DNA from: an uncultured Oscillospiraceae bacterium
Lineage (GTDB): Bacteria > Bacillota > Clostridia > Oscillospirales > Oscillospiraceae
DNA: 64,000 bases
Direction: 5' to 3'
Assembly (NCBI GenBank): GCA_944385415.1
Contig: CALWXC010000003.1
Coordinates: 1 to 64,000, forward strand
Shown: positions 24,841 through 34,698 of the stretch, piece by piece
How the letters are laid out: each line of letters starts with the position of its first letter
Position numbering within the stretch: the first letter of the stretch is position 1
Notes under the pieces: model-generated
Databases searched by the model: none
What the model was told of the DNA's origin: nothing
What the model saw: only the letters and a program-made list of their open reading frames with translations
Translations under genes and position numbers: made by a program

Positions 24841-26055
24841 TCAGGTTCTGTAATCGCCGTTGATCTTCACATAGTCGTAGGTGAGATCGCAGCCCCAAGC
24901 CGTGGCGGAGCCGTTGCCCTGGTGCATTTCCACTTCCACAGTCACCACGTCCTCGGAGAGGATTTCCAGGGCCTTTTCCTCGCTGAATTCGTGGTGGGCT
25001 GCCTTTTCGCAGACCAGCAGACTACCAGCTTTGGAGGACAACGTCACGTCGATGGGCTCAATATCAAACTCGGCGTCGGTGTAGCCGATGGCACAGAGAA
25101 TCCGGCCCCAGTTGGCATCCTTACCGAAGACAGCTGCCTTGAACAGATTGGAGGAAATGACCGACCGGGACACCAGCCGGGCCGTCTCCTTGGTGGGTGC
25201 GCCGTTGACCTGACAGACAATGGTCCGGCTGGCGCCCTCGCCGTCGGCGGCGATGCAGAAGGACAGCTTCCGGGTCACAAAGGCCAGCGCCTCGGTAAAT
25301 GTCTTATAGTCCTCCCCTTCTCCGGTGATCTCGTCATTACCGGCCATGCCGTTGGCCATGATAGTCACTGTATCGTTGGTGGAGGTATCCCGGTCCACGC
25401 TGACCTGGTTGAAGCTGTCGGGCACATCGTCGGACAGGGCCTTTTGCAGCATAGGGGCCGAAATGGCCGCATCGGTGGTGATAAAGCAAAGCATGGTGGC
25501 CATATTGGGGTGAATCATGCCGCTGCCTTTGGCAATTGCGCCCATATGGCACGTCTTGCCGCCCACCGTAAACTCCACGGCCACCTCTTTCAGCTTGGTA
25601 TCGGTGGTCATGATGGCATGGGCCGCCGCCTGGGAGCCCTCATAAGTAATGGCGTCCACCAGTTGGGGAATACCCGTGGCAAAGGGCCCAATTTCCATTT
25701 CCTTGCCGATGACGCCGGTAGAGGCCACAATGATGTCCGTGGGCAGCAGGCCCAGAGCCTTGGCCGTCAGGGCGCAGGTCTCCTCAGCAATCTCCAGGCC
25801 GTTGGGAGCGCAGGTGTTGGCGTTGCCGCTGTTGCAGATGACGGCCTGGGCATGGCCGTCGACCAGATGGTTTTTGGTCACCACAATGGGGGCGCCCTTG
25901 ACCTTGTTCTTGGTGTAGACGCCCGCGGCCGTACACATGGTATCGCTGACAATCATCGCCAGATCGGATTTTGTCTTATTCTTTCGGATGCCGCACCAGA
26001 TGCCGCCGGCCCGGAATCCCTTGGGGGCACAAACGCCGCCGATTACTTCTTTCAT
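24841..26055 (-). CDS. argJ: Glutamate N-acetyltransferase (ArgJ)
   Basis: Recycles the acetyl group from N-acetylornithine to glutamate. The 404-aa precursor is cleaved by itself at the conserved ATML site, where T187 becomes the nucleophile of the beta chain. The sequence does not decide whether it is mono- or bifunctional. No separate argA is in the window. GAAGGAG lies upstream. Confidence 0.95.
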   Translation of the reverse strand: MKEVIGGVCAPKGFRAGGIWCGIRKNKTKSDLAMIVSDTMCTAAGVYTKNKVKGAPIVVTKNHLVDGHAQAVICNSGNANTCAPNGLEIAEETCALTAKALGLLPTDIIVASTGVIGKEMEIGPFATGIPQLVDAITYEGSQAAAHAIMTTDTKLKEVAVEFTVGGKTCHMGAIAKGSGMIHPNMATMLCFITTDAAISAPMLQKALSDDVPDSFNQVSVDRDTSTNDTVTIMANGMAGNDEITGEGEDYKTFTEALAFVTRKLSFCIAADGEGASRTIVCQVNGAPTKETARLVSRSVISSNLFKAAVFGKDANWGRILCAIGYTDAEFDIEPIDVTLSSKAGSLLVCEKAAHHEFSEEKALEILSEDVVTVEVEMHQGNGSATAWGCDLTYDYVKINGDYRT

Positions 26056-26085
26056 AACAGGATCGTCTCCTTCTTCTTATCTCCG

Positions 26086-27018
26086 TTAAAGTCCTGTGTC
26101 CTCCGGCAGGCCCAGCATCAGATTCATGCACTGGACCGCCGCGCCGGAAGCGCCTTTTCCCAAATTGTCGAAGCGGGAGATCAGAACAATTTGCTCCGCT
26201 GTTCCCACAATATAAATCTCCAGATCATTGGTGCCCGCCAAGGAGTTGGCGTCCATGGTGCTGTCCTCCGGCAGCTGGCCGTAAGGCATCACATGGATAA
26301 ACCGCTGACCACCGTAGAAGTCGGCAAAGGCTTTCGTTACATCCTCCGGCGTCATGGGCTTTTGCAGCAACCGCGTATGCAGAGGCACCGTCACCACCAT
26401 ACCGCTGAAATAGTCGGCCACAATGGGGTTGAACACCGGCGGATAGGCAAGCCCGGCAATTTTCTGCATCTCCGGCAGGTGTTTATGCTTCTGACCCAGG
26501 GCGTACTGCCGTGGACTGTCGTATGTATCTGGCCGGTCCTCGGCCTCATAGACGGCAATCATGCTCTTGCCACCGCCGGAATAGCCGGTGACGGAATGGG
26601 CCGTAAAGGGATAGTCCGGCGCAGCGATGCCCATGGACACCAGGGGCGCCGCCAGGGTGATAAAGCCCGTGGCATGGCAGCCCGGCACCGCCACCCGGTT
26701 GGCCGCCGCCACCGCCGCCCGTCGCTCCTTGGACAGCTCCGGCAAACCGTAAACCCAGTCGGGCAGCGTTCGGTGGGCCGTGGAGGTATCCAGCAGCCGC
26801 ACTGTCTGGGGCAGCTGTTCACAAATCTCTCTGGAAGCCGCGTCGGGCAGACACAAAAAGCTGATGTCCGCTTCGCAGACCTTGGCGATCCGGGCATCGA
26901 GGTTTTTCCGGTCCGCCTCGGGAATCGTCAGCAGCTCCAGATCCGCCCGGTTCTGAAACCGTTCAAAGATTTTCAGACCCGTGGTTCCGGCGCTGCCGTC
27001 AATAAACACTTTCTTCAT
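26086..27018 (-). CDS. argC: N-acetyl-gamma-glutamyl-phosphate reductase (short type 2)
   Basis: Reduces the acyl phosphate to the semialdehyde with NADPH. The 310-aa form belongs to the short argC type (about 310 instead of about 345 residues). It shows the IDGSAGTTGLKI nucleotide loop and catalytic C114 (VPGCHATG). It is the first gene of the operon, behind an ARG box. Confidence 0.94.
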   Translation of the reverse strand: MKKVFIDGSAGTTGLKIFERFQNRADLELLTIPEADRKNLDARIAKVCEADISFLCLPDAASREICEQLPQTVRLLDTSTAHRTLPDWVYGLPELSKERRAAVAAANRVAVPGCHATGFITLAAPLVSMGIAAPDYPFTAHSVTGYSGGGKSMIAVYEAEDRPDTYDSPRQYALGQKHKHLPEMQKIAGLAYPPVFNPIVADYFSGMVVTVPLHTRLLQKPMTPEDVTKAFADFYGGQRFIHVMPYGQLPEDSTMDANSLAGTNDLEIYIVGTAEQIVLISRFDNLGKGASGAAVQCMNLMLGLPEDTGL

Positions 27019-27056
27019 GGTGTATACGCGCTCCTACTCGCTGTATTGGTGTTAAT

Positions 27057-27084
27057 ATTATACACCTCGCTTTGAATATTTCAA
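27057..27084 (-). promoter_or_regulatory. Promoter of the arg operon
   Basis: TTGAAA (27079-27084) and a perfect TATAAT (27057-27062) are spaced by 16 bp on the minus strand. The -35 lies inside a TGAA/TTCA palindrome that may be a second, weaker ArgR site. Confidence 0.7.
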
Positions 27085-27092
27085 GAGTTATG

Positions 27093-27106
27093 TGAATATT
27101 TATGCA
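27093..27106. promoter_or_regulatory. ARG box (ArgR/AhrC operator)
   Basis: TGAATATTTATGCA fits the consensus TGNATWWWWATNCA at every defined position. It lies just upstream of the arg promoter, where arginine-loaded ArgR would be expected to repress. Confidence 0.75.
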
Positions 27107-27202
27107 ATGTTTTTTCGAATAGTCCAATTTTTGTGAATATCAGGCAGAAAATTATACGCGTATCCCCTGCACTTTTGTGCATCTTTTCAGCACCGTGCAA
27201 AA

Positions 27203-27235
27203 GTGCGGCCGGACCCGCCGCAGGTCCAGCCGCAC
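27203..27235 (-). terminator. Terminator after pyrG
   Basis: A strong GC-rich 13-bp stem (27203 side with 27235 side) is followed by TTTTG on the minus strand. Confidence 0.85.
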
Positions 27236-27242
27236 CTTGGAT

Positions 27243-28841
27243 TCAAATTTGTTCTTTTGCCGCAGCGATGAAGGCCCGGAACAGCGGGTGCGCCCGGTTG
27301 GGGCGGCTCTTCAATTCCGGGTGGAACTGGGCCCCCAGGAACCAGGGATGGTCCGGCAGTTCCACCATCTCCACCAGATGGCCGTCCGGCGACAGGCCGC
27401 CCAGGCGGAGGCCCGCTCCAGTCAACGCGTCCCGATAGTCGTTGTTCAACTCATAGCGGTGGCGATGCCGCTCGTCAATATGCTCGCTGCCATAGATGGA
27501 CCGGGCCAGCGTATCCGGCTGCAACACACAGGGACAGCTGCCCAGGCGCATGGTGCCGCCTTTGTCGGTGACGCCCACCTGATCTGGCATCAGGTCAATG
27601 ACCGGATGGATGGTGGCCGGATTCAGCTCACTGGAATGGGCATCCTCCATTCCGCAGACATGGCGGGCGTACTCCACCACCATCATCTGCATCCCCAGGC
27701 AGATGCCGAACAGCGGTATCTTGTGCTCTCTGGCATAGCGGATAGCTGCAATCATACCCTCCACGCCCCGGTCACCAAAGCCGCCGGGAACAATGATACC
27801 CTGACAGTGGCCCAGGAGCGCTTCCGCCGTCTCCGGCGTGATCTGTTCCGATTCCACCCAGTCGATTTTGACCCGGACCTCATTTTCGATACCACCGTGG
27901 GTCAGAGCCTCCACCACACTGAGATAGGCATCGTGGAGGGCTGTATATTTACCCACCAATGCAATGGTTACTTCCCCCTTGGGGTGCTTGGCCTGTTCCA
28001 CCATGCGGACCCAATCATCCAGCTCCGGTTTGCCGCAGGACAGGTTCAGATGCTTGATAGCCGCATGGGCCAGCCCCGCCTCTTCCAGCAACAGCGGCAC
28101 TTCATATAGAATGGAAGCCGTCAGATTGGGGATGGCATTTTCCACGGGGATATTGCAGAACAGGGAGATCTTTTGCAGAATCTCCAGGGGCACTTCCTGA
28201 TCGCAGCGGCAGAGAATCACATCCGGTTGGATGCCGATGGACAGCAACTCCTTACAGGAGTGCTGGGTAGGCTTCGATTTCAATTCGCCGGAGCCGGGAA
28301 TGGAAACAATGAGGGACACATGAATAAAGAGGCAGTTTTCCCGCCCCACCTCGCCGGCCACCTGGCGGATGGCTTCCAGGAACGGCTGGGATTCCATATC
28401 GCCCACGGTGCCGCCGATCTCAGTAATGACCACATCCGTTTTGCCGTCGTCCATATCATAGATGCGCCGTTTGATCTCATTGGTAATATGGGGGATGATC
28501 TGCACGGTGCCGCCCAGAAATTCTCCGGCCCGTTCCCGGTTGAGAACACTCCAATAGATTTTACCAGAGGTCACTGAGCTGTGAACCGTCAAATTTTCAT
28601 CGATAAACCGTTCATAGTGGCCCAAATCCAGGTCCGTCTCCGCGCCGTCGTCGGTGACGAAGACTTCGCCGTGCTGATAGGGGCTCATGGTGCCCGGGTC
28701 CACATTGAGATAGGGGTCCAGCTTCTGAATGGTTACCCGCAGGCCCCGTGCCTTCAGCAGCCGTCCCAACGAGGCGGCGGCAATGCCCTTGCCCAATCCC
28801 GATACCACGCCGCCGGTGACAAAAATACGCTTGACAGCCAT
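27243..28841 (-). CDS. pyrG: CTP synthase
   Basis: Amidates UTP to CTP using glutamine. The 532-aa protein has the N-terminal synthetase domain with the P-loop-like [11 protein letters not shown] (10-20). A C-terminal glutamine amidotransferase domain has its nucleophile in FGICLGMQ. Length is standard. A GGAGGAGAG RBS precedes the ATG. The 166 bp upstream to gpr hold no gene. Confidence 0.97.
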   Translation of the reverse strand: MAVKRIFVTGGVVSGLGKGIAAASLGRLLKARGLRVTIQKLDPYLNVDPGTMSPYQHGEVFVTDDGAETDLDLGHYERFIDENLTVHSSVTSGKIYWSVLNRERAGEFLGGTVQIIPHITNEIKRRIYDMDDGKTDVVITEIGGTVGDMESQPFLEAIRQVAGEVGRENCLFIHVSLIVSIPGSGELKSKPTQHSCKELLSIGIQPDVILCRCDQEVPLEILQKISLFCNIPVENAIPNLTASILYEVPLLLEEAGLAHAAIKHLNLSCGKPELDDWVRMVEQAKHPKGEVTIALVGKYTALHDAYLSVVEALTHGGIENEVRVKIDWVESEQITPETAEALLGHCQGIIVPGGFGDRGVEGMIAAIRYAREHKIPLFGICLGMQMMVVEYARHVCGMEDAHSSELNPATIHPVIDLMPDQVGVTDKGGTMRLGSCPCVLQPDTLARSIYGSEHIDERHRHRYELNNDYRDALTGAGLRLGGLSPDGHLVEMVELPDHPWFLGAQFHPELKSRPNRAHPLFRAFIAAAKEQI

Positions 28842-29007
28842 AGTCTCTCCTCCGTTTTTAAATTAAAAAATAATAGACAGAGAATACGCGTTTCTCCCGC
28901 CGCCGTCAAGCATAAGTTCCCTGTTCCAATTAATTTTGTAGGATTACCCCAGAGCGTCCCGTTTGGCATGTCATTTTTTGGTGGTTTTTCAACCATTTAA
29001 AGCAGCG

Positions 29008-29910
29008 CTATTCCACAAAGAACGCAATGTCTTCCAAATCCATGGACTCCTGCAAGGCCAGATTGATGCCCCAGGCTACCAACTTCGACAACCGCTCCAC
29101 CTGGGCGTCCATGTCCTGGGGGGTGATGACCATGGATTGCCCGCCCGTCAGTTCATCCACACCGGCCTGGTCCAACGTCTCATCGTAGAGCTGGGCCACC
29201 GTGGGCACATGAGCCACCGTGGGGACGCCCACGGCGATGACCGGAATGCCGAACCGGTCCTGATTGAAGGCCGCCCGGCCGTTCTGGACGCCGGAACCCG
29301 GCGTAATGCCCGTGTCGGCCAGCTGCACCGTCCGGCAGACCCGGCGCAAATCGGAGGCTGCCAGGGCGTCCACCACAATCATGCAGTCCGGCCCGGCCCG
29401 GTCCACCACGCCGCCCACCACCTCGGCGCTTTCCAGTCCCGTCAGGCCCAGCACATTGGGCGCAATGGCCGATACAGGCCGGTAAGTTCCAAACAATGTG
29501 GGCATCCGCTCCACCAAATGGCGGGTCACCACCAGCTGTCGGACCACCTTCGGTCCGATGGCGTCCGGCGTCACCGCCTCGTTTCCCAATCCCGCCACCA
29601 ACACCGACTGGCCTTTTTTCAACGGCAGCAGAGACCGCAGCTGTCCGGCCAATACCTGGGCCGCCCGCCGCAGGCTGTCCCGCTCCTTCTTTCCATAGTC
29701 CACCAAATCCAGGGTCACATACGTTCCCACGGGTTTTCCCAGCTGCTGCTCCCCTTCCTCATTGAGAATCTGCACCGTGTTCACAGACACGCCTTTCTGC
29801 TTCGTCTCCCGGGCCAGGACGCCGTGCAGCTCGGTCGTATGGGACGGGTCCTGTTCCCACAGCTCCTTGGCCTCCACGGCCAGATCCGTCCGTATCTGGT
29901 TCCAATTCAT
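29008..29910 (-). CDS. gpr: Spore germination protease GPR
   Basis: Aspartate-type A25 protease that degrades small acid-soluble spore proteins after germination; made as a zymogen in the forespore. The 300-aa form begins at the ATG at 29910 with GGAGG upstream; the frame is open farther but lacks coding character. Family stretches include GLGNEAVTPDAIGPKVV, DCMIVVDALAA and GSGVQNGR. A typical N-terminal propeptide precedes the conserved core. Confidence 0.94.
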   Translation of the reverse strand: MNWNQIRTDLAVEAKELWEQDPSHTTELHGVLARETKQKGVSVNTVQILNEEGEQQLGKPVGTYVTLDLVDYGKKERDSLRRAAQVLAGQLRSLLPLKKGQSVLVAGLGNEAVTPDAIGPKVVRQLVVTRHLVERMPTLFGTYRPVSAIAPNVLGLTGLESAEVVGGVVDRAGPDCMIVVDALAASDLRRVCRTVQLADTGITPGSGVQNGRAAFNQDRFGIPVIAVGVPTVAHVPTVAQLYDETLDQAGVDELTGGQSMVITPQDMDAQVERLSKLVAWGINLALQESMDLEDIAFFVE

Positions 29911-29992
29911 CCGGAAATCCACCTCCACGCCCCTAGTTTTCGGCCCGCAAAAACGGCTTATACAATTTTTCAAAATTTTTCTCATTTTCCTA

Positions 29993-30021
29993 TTGATTTT
30001 TACAAGGACAGCCGCTATAAT
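29993..30021 (+). promoter_or_regulatory. Promoter for rpsT
   Basis: TTGATT (29993-29998) and a perfect TATAAT (30016-30021) are spaced by 17 bp. It is divergent from gpr. Confidence 0.7.
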
Positions 30022-30077
30022 ATGTTTCTGCATGAGACCATTCTTATGAATGAAACGCTATTGGAGGAGGTGTAATC

Positions 30078-30344
30078 GTGCCCAACATTAAATCTGCCAA
30101 GAAGAGAGTTCTGCTTTCCCGCGCTGCGAATGAGAGCAACAAGAAGGCTAAGTCCGTTCTGAAGACTTCTCTGAAGAAGTTTGAAGCTGCCGTCGCCGCC
30201 GGTGACGCCGCCCAGACCGATAGCGCTTACAAGGCAGCCGTGAAGACCATCGACCAGGCTGTCAAGAAGGGTATTCTTCACAAGAACACTGCTGCGCGCA
30301 AGAAGAGCAGCATTGCTCGCAAGATGAATTCCATCGCTTCCTAA
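30078..30344 (+). CDS. rpsT: 30S ribosomal protein S20
   Basis: The 88-aa very basic, Ala/Lys-rich protein with MPNIKSAKKRV at the N-terminus is the family hallmark. The start codon is GTG, set by GGAGGAGG upstream. The gene is monocistronic between its own promoter and terminator and diverges from gpr, an arrangement also known in B. subtilis. Confidence 0.97.
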   Translation: MPNIKSAKKRVLLSRAANESNKKAKSVLKTSLKKFEAAVAAGDAAQTDSAYKAAVKTIDQAVKKGILHKNTAARKKSSIARKMNSIAS

Positions 30345-30362
30345 CGGGAACATCGAGCTTGT

Positions 30363-30392
30363 AAAGTCCTCCGATTTCTTCGGAGGACTTTT
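30363..30392 (+). terminator. Terminator after rpsT
   Basis: An 11-bp stem (30363-30373 with 30381-30391) is followed by a long T-rich tract. Confidence 0.92.
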
Positions 30393-30401
30393 TCTTTTTC
30401 C

Positions 30402-30430
30402 TTGCTTCCCCACGGGAACAGGGATATACT
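30402..30430 (+). promoter_or_regulatory. Promoter for recG
   Basis: TTGCTT (30402-30407) and TATACT (30425-30430) are spaced by 17 bp, right after the rpsT terminator. Confidence 0.6.
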
Positions 30431-30460
30431 GTACCATATTGGTTCTTTTGGAGGTGTTGT

Positions 30461-32503
30461 ATGGCTTCTCTCTTCGACCCTGTCACGATTCTCCCCGGCA
30501 TCGGTCCCACCCGGGCCCAACAGCTGGCCAAACTGAACATCCGCACCCTCTACGATCTCATTGCCTATTTCCCCAGAGGCTACGAGGATCGGACGCGGCT
30601 GCGGGCCATTGCCGACTTGGAAGTAGACCAGCCCGCCTGCTTCGAGGCCATTGTCATCTCTCACCCCCGCACAGCCCACATCCGCCAGGGTCTCGATCTG
30701 ACCAAAGTCACCCTGGCCGATCAGACGGCCCGGCTGTCCGTTACGTTCTTTAATCAGCGGTACATTGCCGATCATCTGCTGTACGGTCAAAGCTATATTT
30801 TTTATGGTAAACTGGAGGGCGACGCCCGCGGCGTCCAGATGACCAACCCTGTTTTTGAGCCTGTGGAATCGTCCGGCGTTCTAACCCGGCGTATTTTGCC
30901 CCTGTACAGTCTCACCGCCGGCATCACCAACAAAATTCTGGTCAAAGCCATCGGAACGGCCCTCCATATCTGCCGGGACAGTCTGCCGGAGGTGCTGCCG
31001 CTCCAGGTGCGGCAGCGGTTCCGTCTGTGTGACGCCGCCTATGCCTATGAGACCATCCACCATCCCGCTGACTTCGATGCCCTTGGTGTGGCGCAGAAGC
31101 GGCTGATTTTTGAGGAATTTTTTATTTTTTCCGTGGGTCTGGCCATGATGCGGGCCCGGCGCACAGAAATCCCCCACACGCCCTACTCTGTAAAGGACCT
31201 CTCCCCGTTTCTGGCCCAGCTGCCCTTCTCGTTGACCGGCGCACAACGGCGGTCCATTGAAGAGATTGCCGCCGACTTTCAGAAGCACAAGCCCATGAAT
31301 CGTCTGGTCCAGGGCGACGTGGGCAGCGGCAAAACCATGGTGGCCGCCGCTGCCGCCTATCTGGCCGCCGTCAACGGCAAACAGACAGTGCTGATGGCCC
31401 CGACGGAAATTCTGGCGGAACAGCACTATCACCATTTGCAAGCACTGTTTGAACCCCTGGGCATCTCCACCGTACTGCTGACCGGTTCCCTGGGCGCCGC
31501 CGCCAAGCGGGCCGCCAAAGCCGCCATTGCAGACGGTTCGGCGCAAGTGGTCATCGGCACTCATGCCCTGCTCACCGGCGACGTGTCGTTCCACAGTCTG
31601 GATTTGGTCATTGCCGACGAGCAGCACCGCTTCGGCGTGGGCCAGCGGGCCGCCCTGTCGGCCAAGGCCGGCAGCCCCCATCTGCTGGTTATGTCGGCAA
31701 CGCCCATTCCCCGGACACTGTCGCTGATCCTCTACGGCGATTTGGACCTGTCCATCATCGACGAACTGCCGCCGGGACGGCAGACCATCGACACCTTTTT
31801 GGTGGGAGAATCCATGCGCCCCCGTCTCAACGCCTTTATCCGCAAGCAGGTGGACCACGGCAATCAGGTCTATATCGTCTGCCCCGCTGTGGAGGAAACT
31901 GAGGAAACGGCCCTCAAATCCGCCGAAAGCTGGGCTGACACCCTCCAGCGGACCGTGTTTCCCGACCTGACGGTGGGACTGCTCCACGGGCGCATGAAAG
32001 GCTCGGAAAAGGAAGCCGTTATGGGGCGGTTCTCTCGTGGAGAAATTCATATTCTGGTATCCACCACCGTCATCGAAGTGGGTGTGGATGTGCCCAATGC
32101 CACGCTTATGCTGGTGGAAAACGCGGAGCGATTCGGTTTGAGCCAGCTGCACCAGCTGCGGGGCCGGGTGGGACGCGGCAAAGAAAAGTCCTTCTGCGTT
32201 CTGATCTCCGACACCCGCAGCACCGAAACGCGGCAGCGTCTCAAGGCCCTCTGTCAAACCAACGACGGTTTTCAGATTGCCCAGCAGGACCTGGATTTAC
32301 GCGGTCCCGGCGACTTTTTCGGCCAGCGGCAGCACGGTCTGCCCACGTTCAAGGTAGCCAGTCTCACCTGTGACCTGGACACCCTGAAACTGGCTCAGGA
32401 GGCCGCCGCGGACTATCTGACGGAGCAAACACCGGAGCCGGACGGCCCGTTAATGGCCCGCATTCGGGCGCTGTTCTCCAATCAGGAGACGGTTTTCAAC
32501 TGA
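30461..32503 (+). CDS. recG: ATP-dependent DNA helicase RecG
   Basis: Branch-migrating helicase that remodels stalled forks and Holliday junctions. The 680-aa protein has an N-terminal wedge/OB domain (about 50-160). The superfamily 2 helicase core has Walker A QGDVGSGKTMV, the DEQHRFG box and the C-terminal LRGRVGRG motif. GGAGG precedes the ATG. Confidence 0.97.
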   Translation: MASLFDPVTILPGIGPTRAQQLAKLNIRTLYDLIAYFPRGYEDRTRLRAIADLEVDQPACFEAIVISHPRTAHIRQGLDLTKVTLADQTARLSVTFFNQRYIADHLLYGQSYIFYGKLEGDARGVQMTNPVFEPVESSGVLTRRILPLYSLTAGITNKILVKAIGTALHICRDSLPEVLPLQVRQRFRLCDAAYAYETIHHPADFDALGVAQKRLIFEEFFIFSVGLAMMRARRTEIPHTPYSVKDLSPFLAQLPFSLTGAQRRSIEEIAADFQKHKPMNRLVQGDVGSGKTMVAAAAAYLAAVNGKQTVLMAPTEILAEQHYHHLQALFEPLGISTVLLTGSLGAAAKRAAKAAIADGSAQVVIGTHALLTGDVSFHSLDLVIADEQHRFGVGQRAALSAKAGSPHLLVMSATPIPRTLSLILYGDLDLSIIDELPPGRQTIDTFLVGESMRPRLNAFIRKQVDHGNQVYIVCPAVEETEETALKSAESWADTLQRTVFPDLTVGLLHGRMKGSEKEAVMGRFSRGEIHILVSTTVIEVGVDVPNATLMLVENAERFGLSQLHQLRGRVGRGKEKSFCVLISDTRSTETRQRLKALCQTNDGFQIAQQDLDLRGPGDFFGQRQHGLPTFKVASLTCDLDTLKLAQEAAADYLTEQTPEPDGPLMARIRALFSNQETVFN

Positions 32504-32528
32504 ATTTCACAAAATTGCAAAGTAGGAA

Positions 32529-32557
32529 TTGTATCTTTCGCCAATTTGTAGTAAAAT
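32529..32557 (+). promoter_or_regulatory. Promoter for gpmI
   Basis: TTGTAT (32529-32534) and TAAAAT (32552-32557) are spaced by 17 bp, 55 bp before the start codon. Confidence 0.6.
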
Positions 32558-32611
32558 GGACCCAGTGTGTGAATCACAGTTGAATCCACTGTTTTTGGAG
32601 GATGTTTGAAC

Positions 32612-34174
32612 ATGAAAAAACCCGTTGTACTTGTGATCATGGACGGTGTGGGCCGCGGCGACGGCGGCCCCGGCGACGCTGTCAAGCAGGCCAACACCCC
32701 CACCCTGGATAAGCTCTTTGCCACCTGCCCCTACACCTGGCTCAAGGCCCACGGCACTGCCGTCGGTCTGCCCAGCGATGACGACATGGGCAACTCCGAA
32801 GTGGGCCACAACGCCCTCGGTTGCGGTCAGGTCTACGCCCAGGGCGCCAAGCTGGTGTCCGAGAGCATCGAGTCCGGTAAGCTGTTCCAGTCCAAGACCT
32901 GGAAGAAGCTGGCCGACAACGCCAAGAACGGCAAGACCCTCCACTTCCTGGGCCTGCTGTCCGACGGCAACGTCCACTCCAACATTTCCCACCTGTTCGC
33001 CCTGCTGCGCCAGGCCAAGGCCGAGGGCATTCACAGCGTGTGCTGCCACATCCTGCTGGACGGCCGCGACGTGCCCGCCACCTCTGCCTTGGAGTATGTC
33101 CAGCAGCTGGAAGATGTCCTCGCTTCCCTGTCCGGCGACGGCTATGACTACCGCATCGCCTCCGGCGGCGGCCGCATGACCATCACCATGGACCGCTACG
33201 AGGCCAACTGGCCCATGGTGGAGCTGGGCTGGAAGACCCACGTCCGCGGTGAGGGCCGTCAGTTTGCCGACGCCAAGACCGCCATTGAGACATACCGCAC
33301 CGAGACCGGCTGCATTGACCAGGACCTGCCTCCCTTCGTCATTGCCAAGGACGGCAAGCCCGTGGGCACCATCGCCAACGGCGACAGCGTCATTCTCTTC
33401 AACTTCCGTGGCGACCGCGCCCAGGAGATTTCCCTGGCCTTCGACCGCAAGGACTTCGACAAGTTTGACCGCGGCGACTACACCGGCGTGGAGTTTGCCG
33501 GCATGCTGGAATACGACGGCGACCTGCACATTCCCACCAACTACCTGGTGGAGCCCCCCGTCATCCAGAACACCCTCACCGAGGTGCTGTGCGCTCACAA
33601 GGTCCGGGAGTATGCCCTGTCCGAGACTCAGAAGTACGGCCATGTGACCTACTTCTGGAACGGCAACCGCTCCGGCAAGGTCTGCGAGGAGCTGGAAACC
33701 TATGAGGAGATTCCCTCCGACGTGATTCCCTTCGATCAGGCTCCGGCCATGAAGTCCGTGGAGATCACCGACCACATGGTGGAGGCCATGGCTTCCGGCA
33801 AGTACGATTTCCTGCGCTGCAACTTCCCCAACGGCGACATGGTGGGCCACACCGGTTCCCTGGAGGCCGCCATCACCGCCATGGAGTATGTGGACAAGGG
33901 CCTCAGCCGCATTCTGGAGGCCGCCGACAAGTATGGCTATGCCGTCTGTGTCACCGCCGACCACGGCAACGCCGACCAGATGACGGAGACCAAGAAGGGC
34001 AAGATTTCTGTCCGTACCGCCCATTCCCTGAATCCCGTTCCCTTTATCATCTATGACCCCGACACTGCCTACACCATCAAGGAAGGCAATTATGGCCTGG
34101 CCAACGTGGCCCCCACGCTGGTGAAGATGATGGACATTCCCGCTCCCGACTGCTGGGAAGCCAGCATGATCTGA
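32612..34174 (+). CDS. gpmI: Phosphoglycerate mutase, 2,3-bisphosphoglycerate-independent
   Basis: Interconverts 3- and 2-phosphoglycerate in glycolysis with two Mn ions. The 520-aa alkaline-phosphatase-fold protein has the phosphorylated serine at S62 (DMGNSEVGHN). Metal motifs include LVIMDGVG at the N-terminus and TADHGNADQM near the end. The ATG at 32612 follows GGAGG. The gene has more GC at third positions than its neighbours, which fits high expression. Confidence 0.97.
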   Translation: MKKPVVLVIMDGVGRGDGGPGDAVKQANTPTLDKLFATCPYTWLKAHGTAVGLPSDDDMGNSEVGHNALGCGQVYAQGAKLVSESIESGKLFQSKTWKKLADNAKNGKTLHFLGLLSDGNVHSNISHLFALLRQAKAEGIHSVCCHILLDGRDVPATSALEYVQQLEDVLASLSGDGYDYRIASGGGRMTITMDRYEANWPMVELGWKTHVRGEGRQFADAKTAIETYRTETGCIDQDLPPFVIAKDGKPVGTIANGDSVILFNFRGDRAQEISLAFDRKDFDKFDRGDYTGVEFAGMLEYDGDLHIPTNYLVEPPVIQNTLTEVLCAHKVREYALSETQKYGHVTYFWNGNRSGKVCEELETYEEIPSDVIPFDQAPAMKSVEITDHMVEAMASGKYDFLRCNFPNGDMVGHTGSLEAAITAMEYVDKGLSRILEAADKYGYAVCVTADHGNADQMTETKKGKISVRTAHSLNPVPFIIYDPDTAYTIKEGNYGLANVAPTLVKMMDIPAPDCWEASMI

Positions 34175-34187
34175 TTCCCGCCCTCTT

Positions 34188-34217
34188 CCGGCTCCGCTGC
34201 TGTGGCAGCGGGGCCGG
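34188..34217 (+). terminator. Terminator after gpmI
   Basis: A 13-bp GC-rich stem with one mismatch (34188-34200 with 34205-34217) is followed by seven T. Confidence 0.93.
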
Positions 34218-34243
34218 TTTTTTTCTCCTGTACAATATTTTTC

Positions 34244-34272
34244 TTGTGCTTTTGTTGGAAATGCGGTACAAT
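34244..34272 (+). promoter_or_regulatory. Promoter for the Asp23-DAK2 pair
   Basis: TTGTGC (34244-34249) and TACAAT (34267-34272) are spaced by 17 bp. Confidence 0.65.
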
Positions 34273-34310
34273 ATCTTCAAGGTATCTTCATTTCTAAAGG
34301 AGGTTGCTTT

Positions 34311-34664
34311 ATGATTCGTCTCAGCACGGATAAGGGCGCAATCGCTGTGGACAGCAGCGTTTATACCAATATTGCCGGCGTGGCCGCATCCAACTGCTTC
34401 GGCGTCAAGGGCATGGCCGTTCGTTCCATGACGGACGGTCTGGTCCATCTGCTCCGCCGGGAAGCCATGCGCAAGGGCGTGCGCGTCACCTTTCACGATG
34501 ACAAGTCCATTTCCATTGATCTGCACATCGTCATCGACAACGGCGTCAATATCAACGCCGTCGGCAACGCCATCATTGACGAAGTCCGCTATGTCGTTAC
34601 GAAATCGACCGGTGCGGAAGTGAAAGCAGTCAACGTCTTTGTAGACTCCATGACTGTCGACTAA
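34311..34664 (+). CDS. Asp23/Gls24 family protein (YloU-like)
   Basis: The 117-aa member of the Asp23/DUF322 family is linked in Bacillota to the cell envelope and alkaline stress. The family-typical VASNCFGVKGMA and the closing KAVNVFVDSM stretch are visible. It sits 34 bp before the DAK2 gene, the same pair as yloU-yloV in B. subtilis. AAAGGAGG precedes the ATG. Confidence 0.93.
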   Translation: MIRLSTDKGAIAVDSSVYTNIAGVAASNCFGVKGMAVRSMTDGLVHLLRREAMRKGVRVTFHDDKSISIDLHIVIDNGVNINAVGNAIIDEVRYVVTKSTGAEVKAVNVFVDSMTVD

Positions 34665-34698
34665 TACGCGGACCATCCGCATACGGAGGTGTACCACA

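Noticed and set aside
21983-24853. 956-codon plus-strand open frame across sigG, argD and argB
   Set aside because: Antisense of three clear genes; long frames of this kind arise from high GC content.
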